NCBI RefSeq assembly: GCF_003610635.1 | Contig: NZ_RAQJ01000003.1 | Coordinates: 352,264 to 416,263 of the forward strand | DNA: 64,000 nt | DNA from: Ichthyenterobacterium magnum | GTDB lineage: Bacteria > Bacteroidota > Bacteroidia > Flavobacteriales > Flavobacteriaceae | Reading direction: 5' to 3' | Shown: one piece after another, positions 1-7,999 of the stretch | Position numbering within the stretch: position 1 is the stretch's first letter | Layout: each line of letters opens with the position of its first letter | Program-made: the position numbers and the translations under genes | Notes under the pieces: generated by a model | The model's database searches: none | Seen by the model: the letters and a program-made list of their open reading frames with translations, nothing else | What the model was told of the DNA's origin: nothing

Positions 1-479
1 AAAATTTTGTTTGTTGTTTTTCCGAATTCACCTACGTAATTCATTTGTTCTGCACCTTTATCAAAACTTGATGCTGCAAATTTTAAAGCATTTAAACCAG
101 ATGTACCTTCGTTAAAATTTGAAGACAACATTGCCAAAGCTTCTTTGGTTTGAGAATACGCTTCTAATTGTTCTGGAGTTAACTCAGCTAAACTATTTAT
201 TTGCGAATCTCTAGGAATAAATATACCTAACATTAGAACTGCTACTGCTGCGACAGAAATCCATTTATACAGATTGTTTCTCTTAGGTTTTAATGGAACG
301 TCTTTAGTATATAGTTCTTGTTTTGTTGTGTTAAAGTATTGAAACATCATTTTATAAGACTCTAAATGAGGCGCTACATCATCTTGTGCAAAATAATCTT
401 TAAGTTTTTGCTCCTCTTTAAGCGATGTTTCACCATTGTCGTATTTTTCTAATAATTTTTCTATACTATTTAATACCAT
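1..479 (-). CDS. Anti-sigma-factor-like membrane protein, partial (C-terminus outside window)
   Basis: The open frame starts at an ATG at 479 and runs off the left edge after about 159 codons without a stop. It begins MVLNSIEKLL, has a hydrophilic first ~75 residues, then one hydrophobic segment (about residues 76-92, WISVAAVAVLMLGIF) and a polar extracytoplasmic part. This is the layout of small single-pass regulators that sit after ECF sigma genes in Flavobacteriaceae. Its start overlaps the end of the sigma gene by 14 bp, so the two are probably translationally coupled. Inferred role: inner-membrane anti-sigma factor holding the upstream sigma factor. No zinc-binding anti-sigma motif (HxxxCxxC) is visible, so the function rests on position and topology. 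Confidence 0.6.
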   Translation of the reverse strand, partial: MVLNSIEKLLEKYDNGETSLKEEQKLKDYFAQDDVAPHLESYKMMFQYFNTTKQELYTKDVPLKPKRNNLYKWISVAAVAVLMLGIFIPRDSQINSLAELTPEQLEAYSQTKEALAMLSSNFNEGTSGLNALKFAASSFDKGAEQMNYVGEFGKTTNKI

Positions 480-975
480 AACGATGTGTATTAGTTAATT
501 TTTCTCTTATTGTTTTTCTTGCTCTAGATAATGCTACTCTAATGGCTGTAGGATTCATATCTACTACTTTTGCTATCTCGTCAAAATCATACTCTTCAAT
601 ATCTCTGAGCTGTAATATTATTTTTTGTTGTTCTGGTAGCTCCTCAATTATTTTTGAAACCCAATCTACACTATCTTTATTTTCTACTTCTTTTTGTAAC
701 GATGTATTATTGTCTTGATAATTACTATGAACAATTTTTAAATTTTGTGCTTGTTTAGATTTTAATCTGTCTAAACAAAAATTCTTTGTCATTGTCATTG
801 AAAACGCTTCTACATTTTTGTATTCGGCAATTTTCTGTTTATTATTCCACAACTTCAATAAAATCTCTTGCGTCGCATCTTCTGCTTCTTCTCTAGAAAC
901 TAAAAGTCTTTTTGCTAAACGAAAGACTTTATCCTTAAAAGGCAATACCAATTTTGTAAAATCAGTTTGTGTCAT
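466..975 (-). CDS. ECF RNA polymerase sigma factor
   Basis: 169-residue sigma-70 family protein of ECF size. Region 2 is visible at about residues 10-75: the aspartate-rich EEAEDATQEILLKLW segment, then AFSMTMTKNFCLDRLKS. Region 4 is at about 105-160, with LPEQQKIILQLRDIEEYDF followed by the helix-turn-helix around EIAKVVDMNPTAIRVALSRARK. It directs RNA polymerase to a small regulon. The ATG at 975 is the only good start. A promoter of ECF type lies 48-75 bp upstream, pointing to autoregulation. The next gene overlaps its 3' end and looks like its anti-sigma factor. Confidence 0.9.
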   Translation of the reverse strand: MTQTDFTKLVLPFKDKVFRLAKRLLVSREEAEDATQEILLKLWNNKQKIAEYKNVEAFSMTMTKNFCLDRLKSKQAQNLKIVHSNYQDNNTSLQKEVENKDSVDWVSKIIEELPEQQKIILQLRDIEEYDFDEIAKVVDMNPTAIRVALSRARKTIREKLTNTHRYGIK

Positions 976-1022
976 TGTGGTTTGTTAGTTTAAAACAGAT
1001 GATTATTCTGCTTCATATTATT

Positions 1023-1050
1023 ACGACGATACACTTTTAAATTTGTTACA
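1023..1050 (-). promoter_or_regulatory. ECF-sigma-type promoter of the sigma gene
   Basis: Read on the minus strand, TGTAAC (1045-1050) is followed after 16 nt by CGTCGT (1023-1028). This is a classical ECF -35/-10 pair. It lies upstream of the sigma gene starting at 975, so the simplest reading is positive autoregulation by that sigma factor. Confidence 0.65.
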
Positions 1051-1122
1051 TAAAATTTTTATTTTACAATAATGTAAGTAAATTTATAGTTTACTAGAAC
1101 AAAGTACTATTGGTTTTGTACA

Positions 1123-2592
1123 TTGAAAAAGAAAAAAACAATTCCCATGAGAATATTAAAGATAAGTCTTTTAGCAATTATTATTTTTAGTTTAACAAGT
1201 TGTTTTGAAGATAATGATGATAATACAATATCAGCCGTTGAAATAAGTGATTTTGTTTGGAAAGGTATGAACTCAGTCTATTTATACAAAGCTGATGTTC
1301 CAGATTTATTTAATGACAGATTTACTACAAATGATGACTATAATGATTATTTAAATGGTTTTTCTGGACCAGAAGATTTATTTGAAAGCCTTATTTATGA
1401 ACCTGAAACTGTTGATAGATTTAGTGTTTTAGTACCAGATTATATTGCTTTAGAAAATTTTCTTACTGGCTCTACCAAAACTAATGGTTTACATTTAGAG
1501 TTTTATTTTTCTCCAGAAAGCCAAAATAATGTTTTTGGCATTGTGCGTATGGTTTTAAATGGTAGTCCTGCAGACGATTTAGGACTAGAACGCGGACAAG
1601 TTTTTGATGCTGTTAATGGTGTAAGCTTAACTAATGACAATTTAAATTCTCTCTTAAATCAAGACACATACACATTAAACCTAGCCAACTACAACAATAA
1701 TGGAACACCACAAATTGATGATGACACAATAGAATCTTCAGACACAGAAATTACATTAACAAAAGTCCTTTTTACAGAAAACCCTGTGCATAGAACCAAA
1801 ATCATAGATGTTGATGGTGAAAATGTAGGCTATTTAATGTATAATCGATTTTTATCAGATTTTGATACGCAGCTCAATAATGCTTTTGGTGAGTTTGTTG
1901 CTAGTAACATACAACATCTTGTGTTAGATTTAAGATATAATGGTGGAGGTTCTGTAAACACTGCTTCCCTTTTAGGAAGTATGATTGCTGGACAAGAAAA
2001 CGGCAATGTATTTTCTAAATTAGTTTATAATGAAGATCAACAAGCAAGTAATAGAAACTTTAATTTCACTAACACGTTTAATAACATTGCAATTAATAGT
2101 CTTAATAATTTAGAAAAAATTTATGTACTAACATCTGCAAGATCAGCATCTGCAAGTGAACTTATTATTAATAGCTTAAGACCATATATAGAAGTCATAC
2201 AAATAGGTGACACTACTGTTGGTAAAACTCAAGCATCTATTACAATTTATGATTCTCCTGATTTTGGTCGCGCTAATGCAAACCCAAATCATACGTATGC
2301 TTTACAACCCTTAGTTGCTAATTCTATTAATGTTGATGATCTTGAAGTACCACCTACAGGTTTGGTACCAAACATTCAAATTATAGAATCACCATTAAAC
2401 TATGGCACATTTGGAGATATTAATGAGCCTTTACTTGCTGCGGCAATATTAGATATAATGGGTGCTGGCAGAATGCCATATTATCAAAACTCTAGTTTAA
2501 TGCCAATAAACTCAAAAATAGATACTAATGGTTTTGAAAACGAAATGTATATTGAAAATGACGAGGAACATCCCTTTTTAAAATTCAATTAA
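1123..2592 (+). CDS. S41 family peptidase, lipoprotein (C-terminal-processing-protease type)
   Basis: 489-residue secreted serine protease of the tail-specific (CtpA/Prc) family. A lipoprotein signal ends in the lipobox LTSC (Cys27), followed by acidic residues (FEDNDD), as in Bacteroidota lipoproteins. A PDZ-like segment lies at about residues 125-180 (GSPADDLGLERGQVFDAVNG). The catalytic core follows: LDLRYNGGGSV at about 268-278, SASASE with the nucleophilic Ser near 343, and VGKTQAS with the general-base Lys near 368. The family uses a Ser-Lys dyad to cleave periplasmic proteins. The start is a TTG at 1123; an in-frame ATG at 1147 would still leave a complete lipoprotein signal. It ends just before the palindromic repeat at 2601. 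Confidence 0.88.
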   Translation: MKKKKTIPMRILKISLLAIIIFSLTSCFEDNDDNTISAVEISDFVWKGMNSVYLYKADVPDLFNDRFTTNDDYNDYLNGFSGPEDLFESLIYEPETVDRFSVLVPDYIALENFLTGSTKTNGLHLEFYFSPESQNNVFGIVRMVLNGSPADDLGLERGQVFDAVNGVSLTNDNLNSLLNQDTYTLNLANYNNNGTPQIDDDTIESSDTEITLTKVLFTENPVHRTKIIDVDGENVGYLMYNRFLSDFDTQLNNAFGEFVASNIQHLVLDLRYNGGGSVNTASLLGSMIAGQENGNVFSKLVYNEDQQASNRNFNFTNTFNNIAINSLNNLEKIYVLTSARSASASELIINSLRPYIEVIQIGDTTVGKTQASITIYDSPDFGRANANPNHTYALQPLVANSINVDDLEVPPTGLVPNIQIIESPLNYGTFGDINEPLLAAAILDIMGAGRMPYYQNSSLMPINSKIDTNGFENEMYIENDEEHPFLKFN

Positions 2593-2600
2593 ACAATTAA

Positions 2601-2680
2601 AAAAGCCGCTGTTTAAAAAGTGATTTTATTGAGATTCTTCATTTTCATTCAGAATAACACTTTTTTAAACAACGGCTTTT
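2601..2680 (+). repeat. Palindromic intergenic repeat, short copy (1 of 3), probable bidirectional terminator
   Basis: An outer stem pairs 2601-2622 (AAAAGCCGCTGTTT...) with 2658-2680 (...AAACAACGGCTTTT), with two mismatched or bulged positions. The inner part carries the shared segment GATTCTTCATTTTCATTCAG. Compared with the copies at 17389 and 60577 it lacks about 60 bp of the centre. It separates two convergent genes (S41 protease and TonB receptor), so it probably terminates both. Confidence 0.8.
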
Positions 2681-2684
2681 AGTT

Positions 2685-4616
2685 TTATAGATTTAAATTA
2701 AATCCAATATTTACATTTCGACCTTTACTAGTATAACCAAATAGTTCTTGGTAATCTTCATTTAAGATATTAGATACACTTGCAAAAAGTGTCATTTTAT
2801 TTTGCAGTACTTTATGACTAAAATACAGATCTAAAAGGCTATAACTTTTTAAAGTAACATCATCATTCATAAAGGTTAAATTATTAAAAACAACATCTCT
2901 TCTATCGTCATTAAATTGATACGATAAACTCATAAATGTTTTTAGATTAAACTGGTATTCTAATTGCGCATTTACTTTAAGCTCAGGTATACGCAAGTTT
3001 AAATCATCTTCTACTTTAGTATAAGTTGCATTAGCTTTCAATTTTAAGCTTTTCGTAAACTTATAATTTGTAGAAAACTCTATTCCGCTAGCTGTAAACG
3101 ATTCATCTATATTTTTATACTTAAATACAAAACTACCCGTATCAACAAAATCAATAAAATTAGTCTCATCTCTATTAAAATAGACAACACTAAATGTTGC
3201 TTTATCTTTTATATTTACCTCTGCTCCTATCTCTATAGTTGTGTTTTCTTCTGGTTTTAAATCTGCGTTTCCGTAAGTAGGTTCAAACAATTGATACAAT
3301 GAAGGTGTAATATAAGCGGTACTATAACTCGCTAACCCTTTAATATAACCAAAGTTTACATCTTTTTTAAATGATGGATTTAAGCTATATACTAAATGTG
3401 AACCATACTCACTGTGATTATTTAAACGTAATCCAGCATTTACATTAAGTCCAAAATCTGAAACAAAAACTGCATTAGCATAAGGATCAACTATTGTAAA
3501 TTTTGCATCATCTGGATTTATACTTTGCTCTAATGAAGTACTACCAAAAGGAATTGCAAAACTTTCCATGTCTTGTTCTTGGGCGTTTACACCTAAAACT
3601 GTATAAAACGTATCATTAAAATTATAACGATTAAAAATATCTCCAATCATACTCTTAGCTTTAAATTCGCTTGGAAAACTAGACATAATCTTACGTTCTG
3701 TATCATTATATGCAGTATTAAGTGTTAGGCTTCCATTTTTATATGCATACTCAGATGTAACACCTATTCTATATTGATTTGTTTTAGAAACATTATCTGC
3801 ATCAACAAAACCAAAACTATCATCAAAATCAGCTTTAAATTTATCAAAACTTCCGTAAGCATTAACTTTAAAAGCTTTTGAAAATTGATATCCTAATTTT
3901 GCAGTTCCATTAATTGAGTTAAATGCATCTTTTTCTATTCCGTTAGAAACTGCAGAAAACCCATTAGTATATTGATTTCCAAAACTTGCTAAATAATTAA
4001 ACTTGTTAAGAGTTCCATTTACAGAAACACTATTATTAAAGTTTTCAATTGCATAGCTATTATCTTCCTGCGATTGATTAGTCCCAAGTACACTTCTCAA
4101 ACTTGCAGAAACAACATTCTTTGATGCATGTTTTAATTTTATATTAATTACAGCAGTTGCTGCTCCAGAGCCATACAAAGTACTTGAAGCTCCCTTTAAA
4201 ATCTCAATGCTTTCAACTTGATTTGCATTTAGTAAACGTAAATCATAATCATTTGCAATTTGCGAAGCATCTGTTAGCGCAATACCATCAATAAGGACCA
4301 AAACTTGCCTATTTCTTCCACCTCTAATAAAATAACTTAGATTTTGGCCTGCATTACTTTTTGTACCATTAACCTCAATTCCTGCCTCAGTATTAATAAT
4401 TTCTGCAATCGTTTTTCCTTGAAGGTTTTGCAGTTCTTTTTGCGTAATTTTAGTAATGACTTTACCAGAATTTTCGCGTTTTAATTTAAATTTAGAATCT
4501 GTTACAACAACTTCATCTAATTGCTGCACTTGTGTTGAATCTTTAACTTGCTGAGCAAATCCAAATAATGATATACCAAAACATAGCATACCAAAAACTT
4601 GTGTTTTTGTGTTCAT
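2685..4616 (-). CDS. btuB: TonB-dependent outer-membrane receptor, cobalamin-type (BtuB-like)
   Basis: 643-residue outer-membrane receptor. A signal peptide ends near FGFAQQ; a TonB-box-like stretch follows (QLDEVVVTDSKF, about residues 33-44). The plug domain is at about 45-165 with IRGGRNRQVLVLIDGI and VESIEILKGASSTLYGSGA. The rest is a beta-barrel ending in an aromatic strand (KGRNVNIGFNLNL). It lacks the N-terminal carboxypeptidase-like domain of SusC proteins, and its length is near that of E. coli BtuB. Substrate assignment rests on the cobalamin riboswitch in its leader and on the divergent BtuFCD-like ABC genes. Expected role: TonB-driven uptake of cobalamins or cobinamides, repressed when B12 is plentiful. 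Confidence 0.88.
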   Translation of the reverse strand: MNTKTQVFGMLCFGISLFGFAQQVKDSTQVQQLDEVVVTDSKFKLKRENSGKVITKITQKELQNLQGKTIAEIINTEAGIEVNGTKSNAGQNLSYFIRGGRNRQVLVLIDGIALTDASQIANDYDLRLLNANQVESIEILKGASSTLYGSGAATAVINIKLKHASKNVVSASLRSVLGTNQSQEDNSYAIENFNNSVSVNGTLNKFNYLASFGNQYTNGFSAVSNGIEKDAFNSINGTAKLGYQFSKAFKVNAYGSFDKFKADFDDSFGFVDADNVSKTNQYRIGVTSEYAYKNGSLTLNTAYNDTERKIMSSFPSEFKAKSMIGDIFNRYNFNDTFYTVLGVNAQEQDMESFAIPFGSTSLEQSINPDDAKFTIVDPYANAVFVSDFGLNVNAGLRLNNHSEYGSHLVYSLNPSFKKDVNFGYIKGLASYSTAYITPSLYQLFEPTYGNADLKPEENTTIEIGAEVNIKDKATFSVVYFNRDETNFIDFVDTGSFVFKYKNIDESFTASGIEFSTNYKFTKSLKLKANATYTKVEDDLNLRIPELKVNAQLEYQFNLKTFMSLSYQFNDDRRDVVFNNLTFMNDDVTLKSYSLLDLYFSHKVLQNKMTLFASVSNILNEDYQELFGYTSKGRNVNIGFNLNL

Positions 4617-4695
4617 TTTTAATGTAATTAATCGAGAATCGCATGGATTATCATACGTAAACTTTTATCCCGAAAGTTTGACTTATTTTTTTTTG

Positions 4696-4871
4696 AATAT
4701 GGCAGGTCTCCTGACTTGCGTCTTCATGTTGGTCTTCCCAAAGATTTACTCTTCAGTGACGTGAAGTTTAACATGAAGCTTTATAGCTTACAGTTGCGGG
4801 AACAGTTCTGGATTTTAACCAGATTCCCTTTTAATCCATTTAAATAAATTAAATAGAACCAAAATTCGCTG
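4696..4871 (-). ncRNA. Cobalamin riboswitch (AdoCbl/B12 element) in the btuB leader
   Basis: On the minus strand the conserved core is readable in order: GGGAATCTGG with its pairing segment, TTCCCGCAACTG (4791-4802), then the B12 box AGTCAGGAGACCTGCC (4701-4716). Downstream a hairpin at 4659-4679 exposes the loop CGGGA, complementary to UCCCG in the TTCCCGCAACTG loop. That is the L5-L13 kissing interaction of this riboswitch class. There is no clear terminator before the btuB ATG at 4616, so control of translation initiation is more likely than attenuation. The outer boundary (P1) is approximate. Confidence 0.93.
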
Positions 4872-4947
4872 CGAAATTAAACATTTTGTTTAATCTTCTA
4901 AGCAAAACATTAAATAATATTACTTTTGATGCATAAAAGAAATAATT

Positions 4948-6093
4948 TTGAAAAATTATATAACCTTACTTTTATTAATCTTAATCTTCTCCTGTAAAGA
5001 AGACAAAGGCTTAAAAAGATTACTACCACCTAAATCAATCGAACATGTTAATTTATCTCATGCAACTGGTTTTTCAATAAGCAAAAACGAAAATTTTTCT
5101 ATTCTAGAAATTAAAAATCCTTGGCCAAAAGCTGAAAAGACATATCGCTATGCATTAATTACTAAAGAGAAAGCTTCAATAACGTCTTTTCTAAAAGATG
5201 ATTATGATGGCATTATTACCTTACCTATAGAAAATATTGTTGTAACATCTACAACTCACATTCCTGCTTTAGAGCTTTTAGGTGTCGAACAAACTCTTGT
5301 AGGTTTTCCTGGATGTGATTATGTATCATCAGAAAAAACACGCATCAGAATAGATAATGGAAAAGTTAGAGAACTTGGCAAAAATGAAGGCTTAAATACC
5401 GAAGTGCTTCTTGAACTCAATCCAGATTTGGTAGTGGGTTTTGGTGTTGATGGCACTAGTAAATCTTTAAATACCATTAAAACATCTGGAATTCCAGTAA
5501 TTTATAATGGTGATTGGGTTGAGTCTTCACCTTTAGCAAAAGCAGAATGGATTAAGTTTTTTGGCGCACTTTTTAATAAAGAAAAAGAAGCGGATTCTAT
5601 TTTTAATCACATTGAAAAAGACTATTTAGAAGCAAAACAACTCGCATTAAAAGTAAAAAAACAACCTACTATTTTAAGTGGTGCCATGCATAAAGACATT
5701 TGGTATTTGCCAAAAGGAACAAGCTCGGAAGCTCAAATTTTAAAAGATGCCAATACAAATTATCTTTGGAGTACAACCACAGGAAGTGGTAGTTTAGCTT
5801 TAAGTTTTGAAACTGTCTTTGATAAAGCCAAGCAAGCAGACTTGTGGTTAAGTCCATCTTATTACCCAAGTTTTGAAGCTTTAGAAAAGGCCAACGCTCA
5901 TTACACTAAATTTGATGCTTTTAAAAACAAAAACATCTATACGTTTTCTAACACCACAGGAAAAACTGGAGGTGTTTTATATTACGAATTAGGTATAGCA
6001 AGACCAGATTTAGTGCTCAAAGATATTATAAAAGTTTGTCACCCAGAATTACTAAAAAATTATCAACCTTACTTTTTTAAACCTTTACAATAG
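4948..6093 (+). CDS. btuF: ABC transporter substrate-binding lipoprotein, probable cobalamin binder (BtuF-like)
   Basis: 381-residue periplasmic-binding lipoprotein of the BtuF/FhuD helical-backbone family. A short signal peptide ends in the lipobox IFSC (Cys16). The two-lobe fold shows VVTSTTHIPALELLGVEQTLVGF (lobe 1, about residues 92-115) and LNPDLVVGFG before the linker helix. The start is a TTG at 4948; no ATG lies before the lipobox, and an A-rich element (TAAAAGA, 4934-4940) sits at RBS distance. A -7-like element TACTTTTG is at 4921-4928. It is the first of three contiguous genes (binder, permease, ATPase). Other members of this family bind siderophores or haem; B12 is preferred because of the divergent riboswitch-controlled receptor. 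Confidence 0.82.
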   Translation: MKNYITLLLLILIFSCKEDKGLKRLLPPKSIEHVNLSHATGFSISKNENFSILEIKNPWPKAEKTYRYALITKEKASITSFLKDDYDGIITLPIENIVVTSTTHIPALELLGVEQTLVGFPGCDYVSSEKTRIRIDNGKVRELGKNEGLNTEVLLELNPDLVVGFGVDGTSKSLNTIKTSGIPVIYNGDWVESSPLAKAEWIKFFGALFNKEKEADSIFNHIEKDYLEAKQLALKVKKQPTILSGAMHKDIWYLPKGTSSEAQILKDANTNYLWSTTTGSGSLALSFETVFDKAKQADLWLSPSYYPSFEALEKANAHYTKFDAFKNKNIYTFSNTTGKTGGVLYYELGIARPDLVLKDIIKVCHPELLKNYQPYFFKPLQ

Positions 6094-7110
6094 TTGACAA
6101 ACACAAAAACATATAGAAACTCGTTTATAGCATTAATCATTATTTTGATTGTCTGTTTTATAGGTAATATTAGTTTAGGCTCTGTTTCTATTTCTACAAA
6201 AGAAATTTTTAATAGCTTATTTGGTACTGCAGATAACTATATTATTCTAAACTATAGATTACCAAAAGCTGTTACAGCAATTTTAGTTGGCTCAGGTTTA
6301 GGTATATCTGGATTATTAATGCAAACCTTATTTAGAAATCCATTAGCTGGTCCATTTGTTTTGGGTATTAGTTCTGGAGCAAGTTTAGGAGTTGCCTTAA
6401 TTATTTTAGGTTCAGGTCTGTTTGGAGGTGCAATGGCCAGTTTATTTATGTTTAAATGGAGCATAGTTATTGCTGCAAGTTTAGGTAGTTTTTTAGTACT
6501 ATTAGCTGTAATGCTAGTCTCATCAAAAGTTAGAGATACTATGGCTATTCTAATTATTGGGTTGATGTTTGGGAGCATTACAGCCGCAATTGTAAGTGTG
6601 CTCTCCTATTTTAGTTCTGCTGAGCAACTACAACAATACATTTTTTGGGGATTTGGAAGCCTAGGAAACCTATCTTGGAATGAGCTTTTTATTTTCTTTA
6701 TCATTTATTGTATAGGAATACTAATGACTATAGCATCAATTAAAGCATTAAATACGTTTTTACTTGGTGAAAACTATGCAAAAAGCTTAGGTTTAAATAT
6801 TAAACAAAGTCGCTTAATTATAATTCTTGCAACTAGTTTACTTGCAGGAACCATTACCGCTTTTGCTGGACCAATAGCCTTTATAGGTTTGGCTATTCCG
6901 CATATGACACGTCAAATTTTCAACACCTCAAATCATAAAATATTGCTACCAGCTGTTTTTCTATTTGGTGCAATTATTATGCTTATTTGCGATAGTATTG
7001 CGCAATTACCAACTAGTGATTATACGCTTCCAATTAATGCCATTACATCTTTAATTGGAGCTCCAGTAGTTATTTGGCTATTAATTAGAAAACGAAAAAT
7101 GATGTTTTAA
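6094..7110 (+). CDS. btuC: FecCD-family ABC permease, probable cobalamin permease (BtuC-like)
   Basis: 338-residue inner-membrane permease with about ten hydrophobic helices. Family signatures include RLPKAVTAILVGSGLGISGLLMQ near residues 54-76, RNPLAGPFVLGISSGAS near 82-98, and AGPIAFIGLAIPH near 258-270, the last contacting the ATPase. It starts with TTG directly after the stop codon of the binder gene and overlaps the ATPase start by one base (TAATG), so the three genes form a tight operon. It forms the dimeric channel of a B12 importer in the same assignment as its neighbours. An iron-siderophore role cannot be excluded from the protein alone. Confidence 0.85.
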   Translation: MTNTKTYRNSFIALIIILIVCFIGNISLGSVSISTKEIFNSLFGTADNYIILNYRLPKAVTAILVGSGLGISGLLMQTLFRNPLAGPFVLGISSGASLGVALIILGSGLFGGAMASLFMFKWSIVIAASLGSFLVLLAVMLVSSKVRDTMAILIIGLMFGSITAAIVSVLSYFSSAEQLQQYIFWGFGSLGNLSWNELFIFFIIYCIGILMTIASIKALNTFLLGENYAKSLGLNIKQSRLIIILATSLLAGTITAFAGPIAFIGLAIPHMTRQIFNTSNHKILLPAVFLFGAIIMLICDSIAQLPTSDYTLPINAITSLIGAPVVIWLLIRKRKMMF

Positions 7111-7907
7111 TGACTAATAAATCTAATCAACATATCATTTTAAAAACAGATAAACTTTCAATTGGCTATAAAACCAAGAAGAAAGAAACAGTTATTAGTT
7201 CAAATATAACTATTGAATTACATAAAGGTGAGCTTATTGGTTTAGTTGGTGCAAATGGTATTGGAAAGTCTACTTTATTAAAAACTATAACCAATGTACA
7301 ACAAGCTCTAAATGGTGATATCTTTATTAATAAAAAAACTTTAGAAACATACTACGCAAATGAATTAGCTAAAGCCATGAGCTTGGTATTAACAGAGCCT
7401 ATAGCTTCTAAAAACTTATCAGTGTTTGAAGTCGTGGCTTTAGGGCGACAGCCTTACACAAATTGGGTTGGTAACCTAAGTGAAAACGATTTCTTAATTA
7501 TAAACCAAGCGTTGCAACAAACTAATATTGACGATTTAAAACATAAAAAGTGTTTCGAACTCAGCGATGGTCAATTACAAAAAGTGATGATCGCTCGCGC
7601 TTTAGCCCAAGATACAGATTTGATAATTCTTGATGAGCCAACAACGCATCTAGATATGTATCATAAAGCTTATATCCTAAAGTTGCTACAACGTTTAACA
7701 AAAGAAACTGGTAAAACCATTTTGTTTTCCTCACATGAAATAGATTTAGCCATTCAATTATGTGATTCAATGATAGTAATGACTGAAGACGCAGTAGTTT
7801 CAAACTCACCAAACAAACTAATAAGCCAAGGTGTTTTTGAAAATCTTTTCCCTGATGATTTAATCTCTTTCGACAAGAATTCTGAAAGCTTTAAGGTTAA
7901 TAAATGA
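7110..7907 (+). CDS. btuD: ABC transporter ATP-binding protein, probable cobalamin importer (BtuD-like)
   Basis: 265-residue ATPase. Walker A is GANGIGKST (about residues 46-54). The Q-loop region is near LTEPIAS. The signature is LSDGQLQK (about 152-159, a variant of LSGGQ). Walker B plus D-loop is LIILDEPTTHLD (about 171-182), and the switch histidine is in FSSHEID. It powers import through the upstream permease. The ATG overlaps the permease stop by one base. The operon appears to end here; the spacer to rmuC holds degenerate heptamers and no clear terminator. Confidence 0.87.
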   Translation: MTNKSNQHIILKTDKLSIGYKTKKKETVISSNITIELHKGELIGLVGANGIGKSTLLKTITNVQQALNGDIFINKKTLETYYANELAKAMSLVLTEPIASKNLSVFEVVALGRQPYTNWVGNLSENDFLIINQALQQTNIDDLKHKKCFELSDGQLQKVMIARALAQDTDLIILDEPTTHLDMYHKAYILKLLQRLTKETGKTILFSSHEIDLAIQLCDSMIVMTEDAVVSNSPNKLISQGVFENLFPDDLISFDKNSESFKVNK

Positions 7908-7934
7908 GAGTTAGAATTTCTTTTTTTCTGTTAA

Positions 7935-7962
7935 AACTTCTAAGTTTTAGCTTCAGGCTTCA
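7935..7962 (+). repeat. Degenerate period-7 array in the spacer before rmuC
   Basis: Four consecutive 7-mers can be read: AACTTCT, AAGTTTT, AGCTTCA, GGCTTCA. They share a CTTCA-like core. The spacer 7908-7999 holds nothing else except a -7-like element TATCTTTG (7974-7981) before rmuC. Similar arrays occur at 38817, 50719 and 52000. The array is short and degenerate. Confidence 0.4.
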
Positions 7963-7999
7963 ACTAAAAAAATTATCTTTGGTTAAACTTCAATTTTAA

